Of a stretch of 64,000 nucleotides of DNA, positions 8,715-18,097 are shown in pieces. Positions within the stretch are counted from its first letter, which is position 1. Each line of letters opens with the position of its first letter. Below the pieces are notes generated by a model. That model was not told where the DNA came from and did not search any database. It saw only the letters and a program-made list of their open reading frames with translations. The position numbers were made by a program, and so were the translations under genes. This DNA comes from Pyrobaculum neutrophilum V24Sta (GTDB lineage Archaea; Thermoproteota; Thermoprotei; Thermoproteales; Thermoproteaceae), in NCBI RefSeq assembly GCF_000019805.1, contig NC_010525.1:620001-684000 (forward strand), written 5' to 3'.

Positions 8715-8994
8715 ACCTCTTCCTCGCCAGCTCGTCTGCCGTTTTAATTATCGACAGCGCCTTCTCCAGGTGTGGGATATATTTGGGCTGTATCACCGCG
8801 TTTTCGTCGCCAACCATGTACTCGATGGCGCAGTCTTCGTCGGACCAGGAGAAGATTATAAACACGTAGAGCCCCTCCTGTAGCTGTATCTGGGCCAAGG
8901 CCTCGTACTGTCTCCACTCGACCGTGAAAGCCTCTATGTCCTTGTCTATCTGCGCCTCGAGATCTTTAAAGTACTGCTCCACCTTCTGTCTCAT
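8692..8994 (-). CDS. Small acidic protein, unknown function
   Basis: A 100-residue protein starting MRQKVEQYFKDLEAQIDKDI. It has an N-terminal amphipathic helix and then a beta-rich middle (GLYVFIIFSWSDEDCAIEYM). The frame continues further upstream, but that part is antisense to pheT; the ATG at 8994 is right because a TATA box (9011-9021) lies 17-27 bases upstream. Its end overlaps the nuclease gene on the other strand. No family was recognised. Confidence 0.6.
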   Translation of the reverse strand: MRQKVEQYFKDLEAQIDKDIEAFTVEWRQYEALAQIQLQEGLYVFIIFSWSDEDCAIEYMVGDENAVIQPKYIPHLEKALSIIKTADELARKRFTCLQSS

Positions 8995-9008
8995 GCAGTT
9001 CTCTGGAA

Positions 9009-9022
9009 CTCTCTTTAAATAG
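9009..9022. promoter_or_regulatory. Single TATA box between divergent genes (pheT and small acidic protein)
   Basis: The gap 8995-9040 contains one box, CTCTTTAAATA, whose centre (about 9017) is near 23-24 bases from both the pheT GTG (9041) and the ATG at 8994. It therefore fits as a leaderless promoter in either direction. No second AT-rich box is present in the gap. Confidence 0.5.
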
Positions 9023-9040
9023 ATTTGATTTCCACACCAT

Positions 9041-10591
9041 GTGCCCATCATCGAGGTTGTAAAAAGCGACCTGGAGAGACTAGTCGGGCTGAGGTTTGAG
9101 GAGATAACAAGGCTTCTGGAACACGTAAAGTGCGAAGTGGAGGAAGACGCCGGCGACTCCATAAAGCTTGAGGTTACGCACGATAGGCCGGACCACTTCT
9201 CTGCGGAGGGTCTGGCGAGAACTCTAAAGGGGGTGGCCGAGGTGGAGGTGGGACTGCCGCCGATCGAGATAACCACGTCCTCTGTAGAGCTTAAGGCCGA
9301 CCACATAGAGGAGAGACCCTACATCTCTATGGCGGTTGTACGCGGCGTGAGACTCGACGAAGATGCCATTAAGCAGATCATACAGCTACAGGAGAAGCTA
9401 CATGAGACCTACGGTAGAGGGAGGCGGAGGTTCGCGATAGGCTTCTACGACGTCTCTAGGATACGGCCGCCTATATACTACCGGAGAGTAAGCCAAGACG
9501 ATGAATATACGCCGCTGGGCTTTGACAGACCTGTGAAAATAGCCGATATGTACAAAGTCACTGAGCAGGGGCAGAAATATTCAAGTCTCATAGATAGGGA
9601 GCGGCCGCCGGCGCTCGTAGATAGCTCTGGGCAGATCATGGTGGTAATCCCCGTTTTAGGGTCAGAGTGTTGCAAGATAACAACCAAGACCCGGGACATC
9701 TTGATAGACGTCACGGGGACTGACCTCCGCTCTGTAAACAACGTGATGTCGATACTCATATATGCGCTCTTAGAGCGTAGCGGCGAGAAAAAAGTCGAAG
9801 TGGTGAAGGGCGGAAACCCCTACGTCCACAGCTACACCCGCGTAGGCGTAGACCCCGCCCGCGTGGGCGAACTACTCGGCGTAGATCTAGACCTCCAAAG
9901 GCTTAAGAGACTCGCCGAGAAGGCCAGACTGGGGTACGAAAACGGCGAGGTCGTAGTACCGCCGTATAGGATAAACGTGTTGTCGTGGGTAGACGTCGCA
10001 GAAGATATCGCGCTTATGATAGGCTACAACGCGCTACCCCGCGAGACGGCTAAGGTGTTGACGGGGGGGAGGCGCCACGCGGTGGAGGTTGCGACGCAAC
10101 AGATCCGCATAGCACTCCTCTCGATGGGATTCGCCGAGGTCAACAACTACGTGTTGACCGACTCCACCGCCTACGACCTATGCACGCCGGCCGCCGTGGC
10201 GAACCCCATCTCTGAGCTATACGAGGTGGTTAGATGTTCCATAGTGCCGCAGTTGATCGCCACAGCGGCCACGCTCAAGAGGCGCGAGATCAAGATCTTC
10301 GAAGTTGGGGAGGTCGTCAGAGGCGGAAAGACTCTGAGGTCCGTAGCCTCCGTCATTAGCAGAGATGGCGCCACCTTGACAGACGGCCTCTCCGTCGTCA
10401 AGGCGCTGTGTAAGCGCCTAGGCCTCAGATGCCAAATGACACACACGTCTCTCAACTGGGCGTTGCCCAACAGAGCCGCCGCCGTCGAAGGAGATGTAAG
10501 CGGCTACATAGCCGAGGTGCATCCAGACATCTTGGCAAAACACAACCTCCTTGTCCCAACCGTCGCCTTCGAGCTCTTCTTGAAGGTTTAA
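9041..10591 (+). CDS. pheT: Phenylalanyl-tRNA synthetase beta subunit
   Basis: A 516-residue archaeal/eukaryotic-type PheRS beta chain, which pairs with PheS to charge tRNA-Phe. Recognisable stretches are the N-terminal domain (MPIIEVVKSDLERLVGL), the B3/4 region (RRRFAIGFYDVSRIRPPIYY), and the B5 and catalytic-like C-terminal region (IEVHP-type ending GYIAEVHPDILAKHNL). The start is GTG 9041; the ATG two bases earlier is out of frame. The alpha subunit gene is not in the window. The next gene follows 22 bases later with its own TATA-like box. Confidence 0.93.
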   Translation: MPIIEVVKSDLERLVGLRFEEITRLLEHVKCEVEEDAGDSIKLEVTHDRPDHFSAEGLARTLKGVAEVEVGLPPIEITTSSVELKADHIEERPYISMAVVRGVRLDEDAIKQIIQLQEKLHETYGRGRRRFAIGFYDVSRIRPPIYYRRVSQDDEYTPLGFDRPVKIADMYKVTEQGQKYSSLIDRERPPALVDSSGQIMVVIPVLGSECCKITTKTRDILIDVTGTDLRSVNNVMSILIYALLERSGEKKVEVVKGGNPYVHSYTRVGVDPARVGELLGVDLDLQRLKRLAEKARLGYENGEVVVPPYRINVLSWVDVAEDIALMIGYNALPRETAKVLTGGRRHAVEVATQQIRIALLSMGFAEVNNYVLTDSTAYDLCTPAAVANPISELYEVVRCSIVPQLIATAATLKRREIKIFEVGEVVRGGKTLRSVASVISRDGATLTDGLSVVKALCKRLGLRCQMTHTSLNWALPNRAAAVEGDVSGYIAEVHPDILAKHNLLVPTVAFELFLKV

Positions 10592-10613
10592 TACCGGAGA
10601 TTTTCACATAAAC

Positions 10614-10976
10614 GTGGCAGACGACATAGATGCCCTCCTTAGGAAAAAGGCCCTCGAGCTTGCGAAACACAGGTTGATGGAGTCCGCCCAACCTCAGAAA
10701 AGGGAGCTCACCGAGGCGGAGGCGGTTGAAATCGTGAAGAGGATAACAAAGGGGGATAGGGCGAGCGAGATTATAGAAAACGCCCTAGCGCTGTATAGAC
10801 CACACGTCATTCCGCTTTTTAAGAAGCTGGCTGAGTTACATACCCAAGGCGTGATAAAGGAGCTCGCAGACCACGAGCTCTACCAAATCTTGGCTAGAGC
10901 AGGCTTCAGAGTACCTGTGAAGACTGAGGTGAAGATAGTGAGACACGGTAGAGAGTACAAAATAGGAGAGAGCTAG
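10614..10976 (+). CDS. PDCD5-like DNA-binding protein (tentative)
   Basis: A 120-residue, highly charged helical protein starting at GTG 10614 (MADDIDALLRKKALELAKHR). The middle block (ALYRPHVIPLFKKLAELHTQGVIKELADHELYQIL) resembles the conserved core of archaeal PDCD5-family dsDNA-binding proteins, where a helix starting with RPE is followed by a short loop and an EILxxL helix. The C-terminus is basic. The call rests on that pattern only; otherwise it is a conserved hypothetical. Its TAG overlaps the end of the convergent zinc-ribbon gene. Confidence 0.45.
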   Translation: MADDIDALLRKKALELAKHRLMESAQPQKRELTEAEAVEIVKRITKGDRASEIIENALALYRPHVIPLFKKLAELHTQGVIKELADHELYQILARAGFRVPVKTEVKIVRHGREYKIGES

Positions 10977-11197
10977 GTGCCTAGGTACAGCCTATAGAGC
11001 TCGGCCATCATACCGCTCCAGTTGAAGCTCCTACTTCTGTAGTCCACAAACCTCTTCACGAAATCCCTTTTACCCCTCTTCACGTACCTCATACATCTCC
11101 TACACCCAAACCAGAGGAAGACCCCATCCTCCACCAGCTCCAGGGGACCGCCGCAAGATGGGCAGACACTCGCCGTTTCCACCGAAATTAAACCCAT
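10973..11197 (-). CDS. Small zinc-ribbon protein
   Basis: A 74-residue protein with two CxxC knuckles (CPSCGG and CRRC, 17 residues apart), so a zinc ribbon, followed by a basic and aromatic C-terminal tail. The ATG at 11197 is chosen because a TATA-like TATATTAAC lies at about -20 to -27; the frame upstream is open but lacks a promoter. Function is unknown. Small zinc ribbons of this kind bind nucleic acids or partner proteins. Confidence 0.6.
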   Translation of the reverse strand: MGLISVETASVCPSCGGPLELVEDGVFLWFGCRRCMRYVKRGKRDFVKRFVDYRSRSFNWSGMMAELYRLYLGT

Positions 11198-11248
11198 ACC
11201 TCCACGCGGTCCTCTGTTAATATAGCCGGCACACAATTTACACCCCGG

Positions 11249-11278
11249 GTTTATAACCAAATGACGTAGCTACGTCAT
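11249..11278 (+). promoter_or_regulatory. TATA box followed by an 18-bp perfect palindrome at a mini-gene start
   Basis: GTTTATAAC (11249-11257) is a TATA box. From 11261 to 11278 runs the perfect palindrome ATGACGTAGCTACGTCAT, which lies exactly where transcription should begin and whose right end contains the first two bases of the ATG at 11277. A dimeric repressor bound here would block initiation. The palindrome is directly visible; the operator role is inference. Confidence 0.55.
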
Positions 11279-11360
11279 GTTTAAGCTCCTGTTGAAGCTC
11301 ATTGGAGGAGATAGGAAGAAGCTGTTGGAGCAGTTGAAAGAGGATCTCGAGGTTATCTAG
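11277..11360 (+). CDS. 27-residue mini-protein, unknown function
   Basis: ATG at 11277, TAG at 11358-11360; 27 codons. The peptide is MFKLLLKLIGGDRKK followed by LLEQLKEDLEVI: a hydrophobic/basic first half, a Gly-Gly turn, then an acidic amphipathic helix. A TATA box stands 20-28 bases before the ATG and an 18-bp palindrome covers the start, which is a complete leaderless promoter. Its stop overlaps the stop of the convergent YbaK gene in a shared CTAG. It could be a regulator, a membrane-associated peptide or a chance ORF. Confidence 0.45.
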   Translation: MFKLLLKLIGGDRKKLLEQLKEDLEVI

Positions 11361-11752
11361 ACGTCTACAGGAGTTGCAAGGCCTCTCTCCACAAGGCTAG
11401 AGGGCTTGAACTTTAGTAGGCTACGCTCGTTGCCTCCGCCGCCGTATACATATTCGACCTCTAGAAGCTGTCTATCTATATACACAGGTATGTTTAACAC
11501 AGGCGGCACAGCGCCGACGGGGTAGCCTGTAATAGACAGCACCTCTTCTGGCGTAGCTAGGCGACAGCCCAGCTTTTTCAGATCTAGCCTCTTGTCGCCC
11601 CGTATCACATAAGCCCTATACCCTCCTCCGCAGTATACCACAAGCGTTTTCACTATCCTGCTCTCGTCGGTTCCGACGGCTTGAGCTGCTTCTCGTACTG
11701 TTCTAACCGTGGCGTTTAGCCTAATCACCTCGCCGAATTCCTCAAGACCCAT
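11357..11752 (-). CDS. YbaK/ProX-family aminoacyl-tRNA deacylase
   Basis: A 131-residue protein of the YbaK/EbsC fold, whose members hydrolyse mischarged tRNAs such as Cys-tRNA-Pro or Ala-tRNA-Pro. Diagnostic pieces are SRIVKTLVVY with the conserved Lys, the VIRGDKRLDLKKLG stretch, and GYPVGAVPPVL. Substrate specificity is not decided. It begins 2 bases after the archease stop, so the two form an operon centred on tRNA quality and maturation. Confidence 0.85.
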   Translation of the reverse strand: MGLEEFGEVIRLNATVRTVREAAQAVGTDESRIVKTLVVYCGGGYRAYVIRGDKRLDLKKLGCRLATPEEVLSITGYPVGAVPPVLNIPVYIDRQLLEVEYVYGGGGNERSLLKFKPSSLVERGLATPVDV

Positions 11753-11754
11753 GT

Positions 11755-12198
11755 CTAGATATCTACGACGTACTGCACCATCCAGTAGTCCCCGATCTGC
11801 CGTATCTCCATCATGTGGAAGGTCATGGCTTTCACGATCAAGCCGGTGAATCCGTGTTTTTCCTGGCTGTAGATGTCGCCGTAGAGAACTGCCTTTATCC
11901 TATAGCCACCGTCTTTTTCAAGTTTCAGATCTATCTTGCGGCTTATCGCGAACTTCTCGGCGTCGAAGAGGTAGAGCAGTTCGTCTATCCACTTGAAGAG
12001 GAGGCCCTCTAGGTCGTCGTACTCCACCTCCACCTCTCTCGAGTGCTTAGGCTCGACTTTGGAGGTGCTGTATGTCACTTCCGCGAGGGCTACGGCGGCG
12101 TTTACAAACGCCTCCTCCAGAGTGCACCCATAGGCCTGGATCAACACGTCTGCGGTGTGTTCGCCGTATCTATAGTCGGCGGGCTTACCGCATGTCAC
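11755..12198 (-). CDS. Archease, activator of tRNA ligase RtcB
   Basis: A 147-residue archease. The signature [13 protein letters not shown] near the start contains the metal-binding Asp, and [14 protein letters not shown] and the C-terminal [10 protein letters not shown] complete the fold. Archease enables multiple turnovers of RtcB, which joins tRNA halves after intron removal; this suits a genome with intron-bearing tRNAs such as the two in this window. A single TTTAAAA box (about 12220-12226) lies between it and the divergent hexulose-phosphate synthase gene. Confidence 0.93.
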   Translation of the reverse strand: MTCGKPADYRYGEHTADVLIQAYGCTLEEAFVNAAVALAEVTYSTSKVEPKHSREVEVEYDDLEGLLFKWIDELLYLFDAEKFAISRKIDLKLEKDGGYRIKAVLYGDIYSQEKHGFTGLIVKAMTFHMMEIRQIGDYWMVQYVVDI

Positions 12199-12245
12199 GT
12201 AGGCTGGCTATACATAGCTTTAAAACCGTTAATACCAAGGCCACG

Positions 12246-12914
12246 ATGAGGCTTCAAGTGGCGTTGGACCTGGTGGACTTAAGGAGGGCTGTGGAGTTGA
12301 CGAGAGAGCTCTGCAACGCCGGGCTGGAGGTCGTGGAAGCCGGCACCCCCCTCATCAAGCTGTATGGCCTACCCGCCGTCAGCGCTATAAAAGCCGCTTG
12401 TCCCAGGGCCGAGGTCGTGGCAGACATAAAGACCGCAGATGTGGGAAGGCTGGAGGCCCAGCTGGCTAGGGAGTTCGGCGCAGACTGGGCCACGGTCCTC
12501 GGCGCCACAAACATAGAGACCATCGAGGATTTCGTCAACGGCGGTAGGTCGATGGGGCTTAAAACCGCGGTCGACCTAATCGGAGTTTCGAACCCGCTAG
12601 AGAGAGCTAGGGAGATCCTCAGGTCCGTCGCCCCGGACCTCTTCATCTTCCACCTCGGCATAGACGCCCAGAGGCGGACCGGGCTTAGGTTCGAGGAGCT
12701 TCTAGCCGCCGCCTCTAGGCTTAGGGAGGAGACAGGCATCTCTGTAGGGGTCGCGGGAGGAATTACGGAGCGCGAAATAGAGATTGTAACTAGGAGCGGC
12801 AAGAGAGTTGACGTCATCATAGTCGGAAGAGCGATCACCGGCGATGCGTCTCCTGCTTCAAGATTTATAATTATGAACAATATTTTAAAACAAGTTAGAT
12901 CGCCATCTTCATGA
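12246..12914 (+). CDS. 3-hexulose-6-phosphate synthase (OMP decarboxylase family)
   Basis: A 222-residue TIM barrel. VALDLVDLRRAVELTREL at the start and the metal/phosphate motif DIKTADVG (DxKxxD) place it in the HPS/KGPDC branch. In archaea without an oxidative pentose phosphate pathway, this enzyme runs in reverse with hexulose-phosphate isomerase to make ribulose 5-phosphate from fructose 6-phosphate, releasing formaldehyde. No isomerase domain is fused. The frame is open well upstream, but the ATG at 12246 sits about 25 bases after a TTTAAAA box. The stop overlaps adkA in ATGA. Confidence 0.85.
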   Translation: MRLQVALDLVDLRRAVELTRELCNAGLEVVEAGTPLIKLYGLPAVSAIKAACPRAEVVADIKTADVGRLEAQLAREFGADWATVLGATNIETIEDFVNGGRSMGLKTAVDLIGVSNPLERAREILRSVAPDLFIFHLGIDAQRRTGLRFEELLAAASRLREETGISVGVAGGITEREIEIVTRSGKRVDVIIVGRAITGDASPASRFIIMNNILKQVRSPSS

Positions 12915-13507
12915 AAATCGTACTTGTAGCTCTGTCGGGAAGCGGAAAATCGACGATTATGAACCTTGTCAAGCAGAAGTTGGGAGATGTGCAGATAGTT
13001 AACTATGGCGACGTGATGCTAGAAATCGCTAAACAGAAATTCGGCATACAGCATAGGGATGAGATGAGGAAGAAGATCCCGATCGCCGAATATAGGAAGA
13101 TCCAGGAGGAGGCCGCCGAGTATATAGCGTCTCTCCCCGGCGACGTCATAGTAGACACACATGCCTCAATTAAAATTGCGGGCGGGTACTACCCAGGTCT
13201 ACCCGATAGAGTTATATCTAAGCTCAAGCCAGACGTCATACTTCTCATCGAGTACGACCCGAAGGATATAATAGAACGACGTAAGAAGGATCCCCAGAGG
13301 TTTAGAGACCAAGAGACCGAGGAAGAGATAGAGATGCACCAACAAGCCAACAGGTACTACGCCTTTGCCGCAGCCAACGCTGGAGAAAGCGCCGTACACA
13401 TCCTCAACTTCAGAGGTAAGCCGCAGAGTAGGCCTTTTGAACACGCCGAGATGGCCGCCGAGTATATAGTAAATCTCATACTTAAGGCAAGGCAGCAGAA
13501 GCCTTAA
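12911..13507 (+). CDS. adkA: Adenylate kinase, archaeal AdkA type
   Basis: A 198-residue enzyme that interconverts AMP + ATP and 2 ADP. The P-loop ALSGSGKST begins at residue 7; NYGDVMLEIAK and the DEMRKK and RRKKDPQRFRDQET segments match the short-lid archaeal AdkA family described from Sulfolobus, which is unlike bacterial Adk. It overlaps the hexulose-phosphate synthase stop by 4 bases, so the two are co-translated. Confidence 0.92.
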   Translation: MKIVLVALSGSGKSTIMNLVKQKLGDVQIVNYGDVMLEIAKQKFGIQHRDEMRKKIPIAEYRKIQEEAAEYIASLPGDVIVDTHASIKIAGGYYPGLPDRVISKLKPDVILLIEYDPKDIIERRKKDPQRFRDQETEEEIEMHQQANRYYAFAAANAGESAVHILNFRGKPQSRPFEHAEMAAEYIVNLILKARQQKP

Positions 13508-13530
13508 ATAGGCTTTTTGTCGGGTTGGCC

Positions 13531-15100
<1,570 letters not shown>

Positions 15101-15130
15101 AAAGAGATATAAGTACCCGATCTAGTACTG

Positions 15131-15185
15131 GCGGTGATAGAGAGGTTTCCGGAGCGACCGATGAGCGGGCCGTTGTAGCTGACCA
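15131..15185 (+). ncRNA. Candidate C/D box sRNA
   Basis: A TATA-like GATATAAG (15106-15113) stands just after egsA with no protein gene to serve. About 26 bases later is a C-like box TGATAG (15135), then GGAG as a possible D', a C'-like CGATGA, a 14-nt guide and a D box CTGA (15179-15182). The C box deviates from RUGAUGA, so the call is weak. If real, it would guide 2'-O-methylation. Confidence 0.35.
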
Positions 15186-15247
15186 TTGCGAACAGTTTGA
15201 CGACAGTGGCCAAGACCGCCTGCTTAGCGACGCCGACCCCCTCTACT

Positions 15248-15282
<35 letters not shown>

Positions 15283-15577
15283 CGCGGTCATATATCCACC
15301 TCCTCGCGTGTATGAGAAGACTGCCAAGGTAAGTCACGGGGCAGGCGGAGCATCGCGGCAGGGAGCTACATCGACGTCGGACAAGGCGGGAGTAGGGGCA
15401 AGACAGACCTTTTGGCCTCTAACAGCTCTCCTCCCATGAACGACATCTACTTACACCTTGGGGCGTGTAGACGGAGATAAAATCGATGTGACCGCCACGT
15501 CCCCCGTATGAGTTGCCCTCCACCCCGGTGTACCCGCGGCGGGTCCTTGAGCCCCCAGAGGGGGCCGGGGAGACGCT
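15283..15577. other. Gene-poor stretch downstream of the hairpin repeat
   Basis: No convincing protein gene: the frames here lack a promoter and family resemblance. The sequence just before it (15186-15255) and after it has mixed composition and may be decayed mobile DNA. A TATA-like CATATATCC (15288-15296) has no clear target. Confidence 0.4.
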
Positions 15578-15994
15578 CTAGTAGAAGTCTATAGTTCTGA
15601 CGCCTAGCAACCGCGGCGGTTTTCCCCCTATTGGCAGAAAGTACGGCTCCCTAGATGGTATGCTCGACGCGGCTAACACGCCCCATGACCCTAGGAAGAC
15701 TACGCCTATGGCCAAACGGTGGCTTGGGAAGTAGAGCCAGCCGCTACCCGAGATCTCTTCCCGTATCTTCACCCTGCCCGGTTCCACCCTCTCGATCCTC
15801 ACCCGCATCCAGCTCTTTTTCAAACTCTCGACGTATTTCCCCGCCCTCCTACTTGGTATCGACTTTATAAGCGATATATTATATTTATCGTTTTTTAAGA
15901 CTATATATTTCCTATTTTTATCGAACTTGTTTTTGTATATTTTTATCACAATTTTTATTTTCTCACGGCCCACGGAACTGATAGCCGTCCCCAA
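15578..15994 (-). CDS. Hypothetical protein with AT-rich 5' half
   Basis: A 138-residue frame starting one base after the citrate synthase stop. The first 50 residues are rich in Lys, Ile, Asn and Tyr (KIVIKIYKNKFDKNRKY), with codons far more AT-rich than the neighbours; the second half has normal composition and ends with a hydrophobic patch. No family is recognised. It could be a recently acquired gene, or a chimera formed next to the repeats at 15256 and 17310. It might be co-transcribed with citrate synthase. Confidence 0.4.
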   Translation of the reverse strand: MGTAISSVGREKIKIVIKIYKNKFDKNRKYIVLKNDKYNISLIKSIPSRRAGKYVESLKKSWMRVRIERVEPGRVKIREEISGSGWLYFPSHRLAIGVVFLGSWGVLAASSIPSREPYFLPIGGKPPRLLGVRTIDFY

Positions 15995-15995
15995 T

Positions 15996-17210
15996 TTAAG
16001 CTCTTTCGTTAATCGGTACGTACTTAAGGTCGTGCGGACCCACGTAGCACGCCCTTGGCCTAAATATCCTGTTGTTATCCCAGTACTCTAGTATGTGTGC
16101 GACCCAACCTACGACTCTTGAGACGGCGAAAAGTGGCGTGTAGTACTCATATGGTATCCCCAGGTAGTAGAGGACTATGCCGGACCAGAAATCGACGTTT
16201 GGGTATAGTCTCCTCTGTCTGAAGTATGGCAGGCTGAGGACCTCCTGTTCTATCGCGACCGCGATCGCGAACAGATTATCGCGATCTCCGTACTTGGTCA
16301 TGTAGTCTCTAGCGAAATCTTTCAATATCCTGGCTCTGGGGTCGTACGCCTTATATACCCTGTGTCCGACGCCCATGAGCTTCGGCCCTCCTGGCTTCGT
16401 AGCAGCCTCTACTATGGACTTCGCTCTTGATGGATCGCCGATCTCGAGGTAGGTCCTCACCACTGCTTCGTTCGCTCCGCCATGTAGAGGTCCCTTGAGC
16501 GCGGCGACAGCCGCCGCTATGGATGAATACAGATCACTCAGCGTAGACGCGACCACCTGCGCCGCCAGTGTACTAGCGGGGACCTCGTGATCGGCGTGGA
16601 GTATGAGGTAGAGATCCAGGCCTCTTACCGCTAGACGCTCCGGCATTTTCCCGAACATGAGATAGAGGAAGTTCGCCGCGTGGGGGAGGTCCTCCCTAGG
16701 TCTCACCGGTTCTAGACCGCGCGACAGTCTGTAGTGATACGCCACGATGGTTGCCATTTTCGCCACAAGCTTCTCGGCGATCCTATAAGCGAGCGCCTTT
16801 TCCTCGTCTCCATATTTCCCAGTCCTGAGGCTTTCAGAGAGCTTCCTATTGTCGTCATCGAAGGCGCCCTCTGTAGCAATGGCGGCCTCAGCCGCAAACA
16901 TCGGATGCGCATAGGCCAGGTTTTTCAAAACCTCGACAGTCGCCGGGTTGAGATCCCTATTTTTCGCCAAACGGCTTGTGAACTCGTCTAACTCGCCCCG
17001 CGTTGGGAGTTTCCCATAGAGCAGTAGATATGCGACCTCCTCATATGTGGAGTTTCTCGCAAGATCTTCGATCCTGTATCCTCTGTACCACAGGATCCCC
17101 CTTTCTCCGTCTATATCGCTTATCGACGTTGTCTTTATTAAAACGTCCTCTAGCCCATGTGCTATTTCTCCACATGGAGAGCTCATCTTTCTCTTAGAGG
17201 CTCTTTGCAT
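15996..17210 (-). CDS. gltA: Citrate synthase
   Basis: A 404-residue type II citrate synthase condensing oxaloacetate and acetyl-CoA. Catalytic regions are LILHADHEVPASTLAAQ, LKGPLHGGANEAV, MGVGHRVYKAYDPRA and the Asp segment near NVDFWSGIVLYYLGIP. The frame is open to 17279; I take the ATG at 17210 (MQRASKRKMSSP) because TTATAAAGC lies 23-33 bases upstream; the ATG at 17186 is the alternative. With icd at 4.9 kb it belongs to the TCA cycle. The gene lies between two identical 27-bp hairpin repeats. Confidence 0.95.
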   Translation of the reverse strand: MQRASKRKMSSPCGEIAHGLEDVLIKTTSISDIDGERGILWYRGYRIEDLARNSTYEEVAYLLLYGKLPTRGELDEFTSRLAKNRDLNPATVEVLKNLAYAHPMFAAEAAIATEGAFDDDNRKLSESLRTGKYGDEEKALAYRIAEKLVAKMATIVAYHYRLSRGLEPVRPREDLPHAANFLYLMFGKMPERLAVRGLDLYLILHADHEVPASTLAAQVVASTLSDLYSSIAAAVAALKGPLHGGANEAVVRTYLEIGDPSRAKSIVEAATKPGGPKLMGVGHRVYKAYDPRARILKDFARDYMTKYGDRDNLFAIAVAIEQEVLSLPYFRQRRLYPNVDFWSGIVLYYLGIPYEYYTPLFAVSRVVGWVAHILEYWDNNRIFRPRACYVGPHDLKYVPINERA

Positions 17211-17309
17211 AGATGTGCTGAAATCAAGCAGAGCTTTATAACAATGGCCTTGTGTGGATTCAGACGCCGGATCCCCCATATGGCTCCCTACGCGTCGTCT
17301 ATTATAACC

Positions 17310-17336
17310 GAAAGCCTCGCCCTTTAGGGCGGGGAG
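17310..17336 (+). repeat. 27-bp hairpin repeat, IS200/IS605-end-like (copy 2)
   Basis: Identical over 27 bases to 15256-15282 and in the same orientation. Both copies are followed within about ten bases by GTCATAT. The two direct repeats bracket about 2 kb with citrate synthase and the AT-rich ORF. It probably marks the end of a lost IS200/IS605-like element; no transposase is left. Confidence 0.5.
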
Positions 17337-17405
17337 GGTGTCATATCTAAAACCACATCTGAGCCGCCGTTTTGGGCAACCGCGTTTGACTTCGAATAGG
17401 TCTCT

Positions 17406-17460
17406 CGTCAGATAGGATGCCGACTGTCACAACTCCACCGGGTTCTAATCATCACGTTAT
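17406..17460 (-). ncRNA. Candidate C/D box sRNA
   Basis: On the minus strand a TATA box CTATATTAAC (about 17477-17486) is followed 25 bases later by a perfect C box GUGAUGA (17449-17455). Then come 19 bases holding a guide and a weak D', a C'-like UGACAG, a 12-nt guide UCGGCAUCCUAU and a D box CUGA (17408-17411). Length of about 55 nt and box spacing match archaeal methylation-guide RNAs. The D-guide target would be AUAGGAUGCCGA in rRNA or tRNA. Not verified. Confidence 0.5.
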
Positions 17461-17493
17461 GAAGTTAAACCCCACGGTTAATATAGTTACCCG

Positions 17494-18060
17494 CTATTGT
17501 TTCGCCACAAGCTGGGAGCACCTTAGCGCTATTAGGCCTAGCGCATCTGAGAAAGTATCTCCACATGCTATTACGACGCTACCGCCGTCTTCCACGTAAG
17601 GCTTTAGCGTTTCCGCCAGCCTTTTGTCGTACTTCTCCAGTGGATCGTCAAGGGGGGGCAGGGCGAGCTTGCCCTCTCTTGGAACCGCTATTAAGGCGCC
17701 GCATGCGCCGAGTCTAACAAGGCTGTCGCGGAGACCTATGACGTCTTTTACCCCCTCCATCGTTATGAAGCCCATGCACCTCCTACCGCAGAGTATCTTT
17801 TTCGCGTCGTCTAGCGGCAACATCTTAGTTATCCCACAGAGGGCTAGCGCCTCCCTTAGAAACTCCGAGCCGGCTTCGGTTATTTTAACACCTCCCTTGA
17901 GCACGGCCACGTGTCCAAGATCCCTCCCGCCCTCGAGAAGGGTTCTCACCACGCCTTCGCCGATTTTCAGCTCCTCCGCCAGGTTTTTCCTGCCCCGCGG
18001 CGTGTTGGAGATGGCTAGTACCGCGAGCATCTGGAGGTATGCGATTTCTCTGCTTTTCAC
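17494..18060 (-). CDS. Winged-helix regulator-like protein (DUF4443 type)
   Basis: A 188-residue protein. Residues 1-70 form a winged helix (NLAEELKIGEGVVRTLLEGGRDLGHVAVLKGG...VKITEAG), so it probably binds DNA. Residues 80-188 are an alpha/beta ligand-binding-like domain (DAKKILCGRRCMGFITMEGVKDVIGLRDSLVRLGACGALI), matching my memory of the archaeal DUF4443 family. It is divergent from the TIP49-like gene, with each gene having its own AT-rich box in the 37-bp gap, so it may control that gene. Confidence 0.65.
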   Translation of the reverse strand: MKSREIAYLQMLAVLAISNTPRGRKNLAEELKIGEGVVRTLLEGGRDLGHVAVLKGGVKITEAGSEFLREALALCGITKMLPLDDAKKILCGRRCMGFITMEGVKDVIGLRDSLVRLGACGALIAVPREGKLALPPLDDPLEKYDKRLAETLKPYVEDGGSVVIACGDTFSDALGLIALRCSQLVAKQ

Positions 18061-18097
18061 AGGCTTTATAATTCTACAAGCTTAAAAAATTTTTTAA

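Noticed and set aside
9000-9306. N-terminal extension of the 100-residue minus-strand protein
   Set aside because: It lies antisense to pheT; the promoter and ATG at 8994 define the real start.
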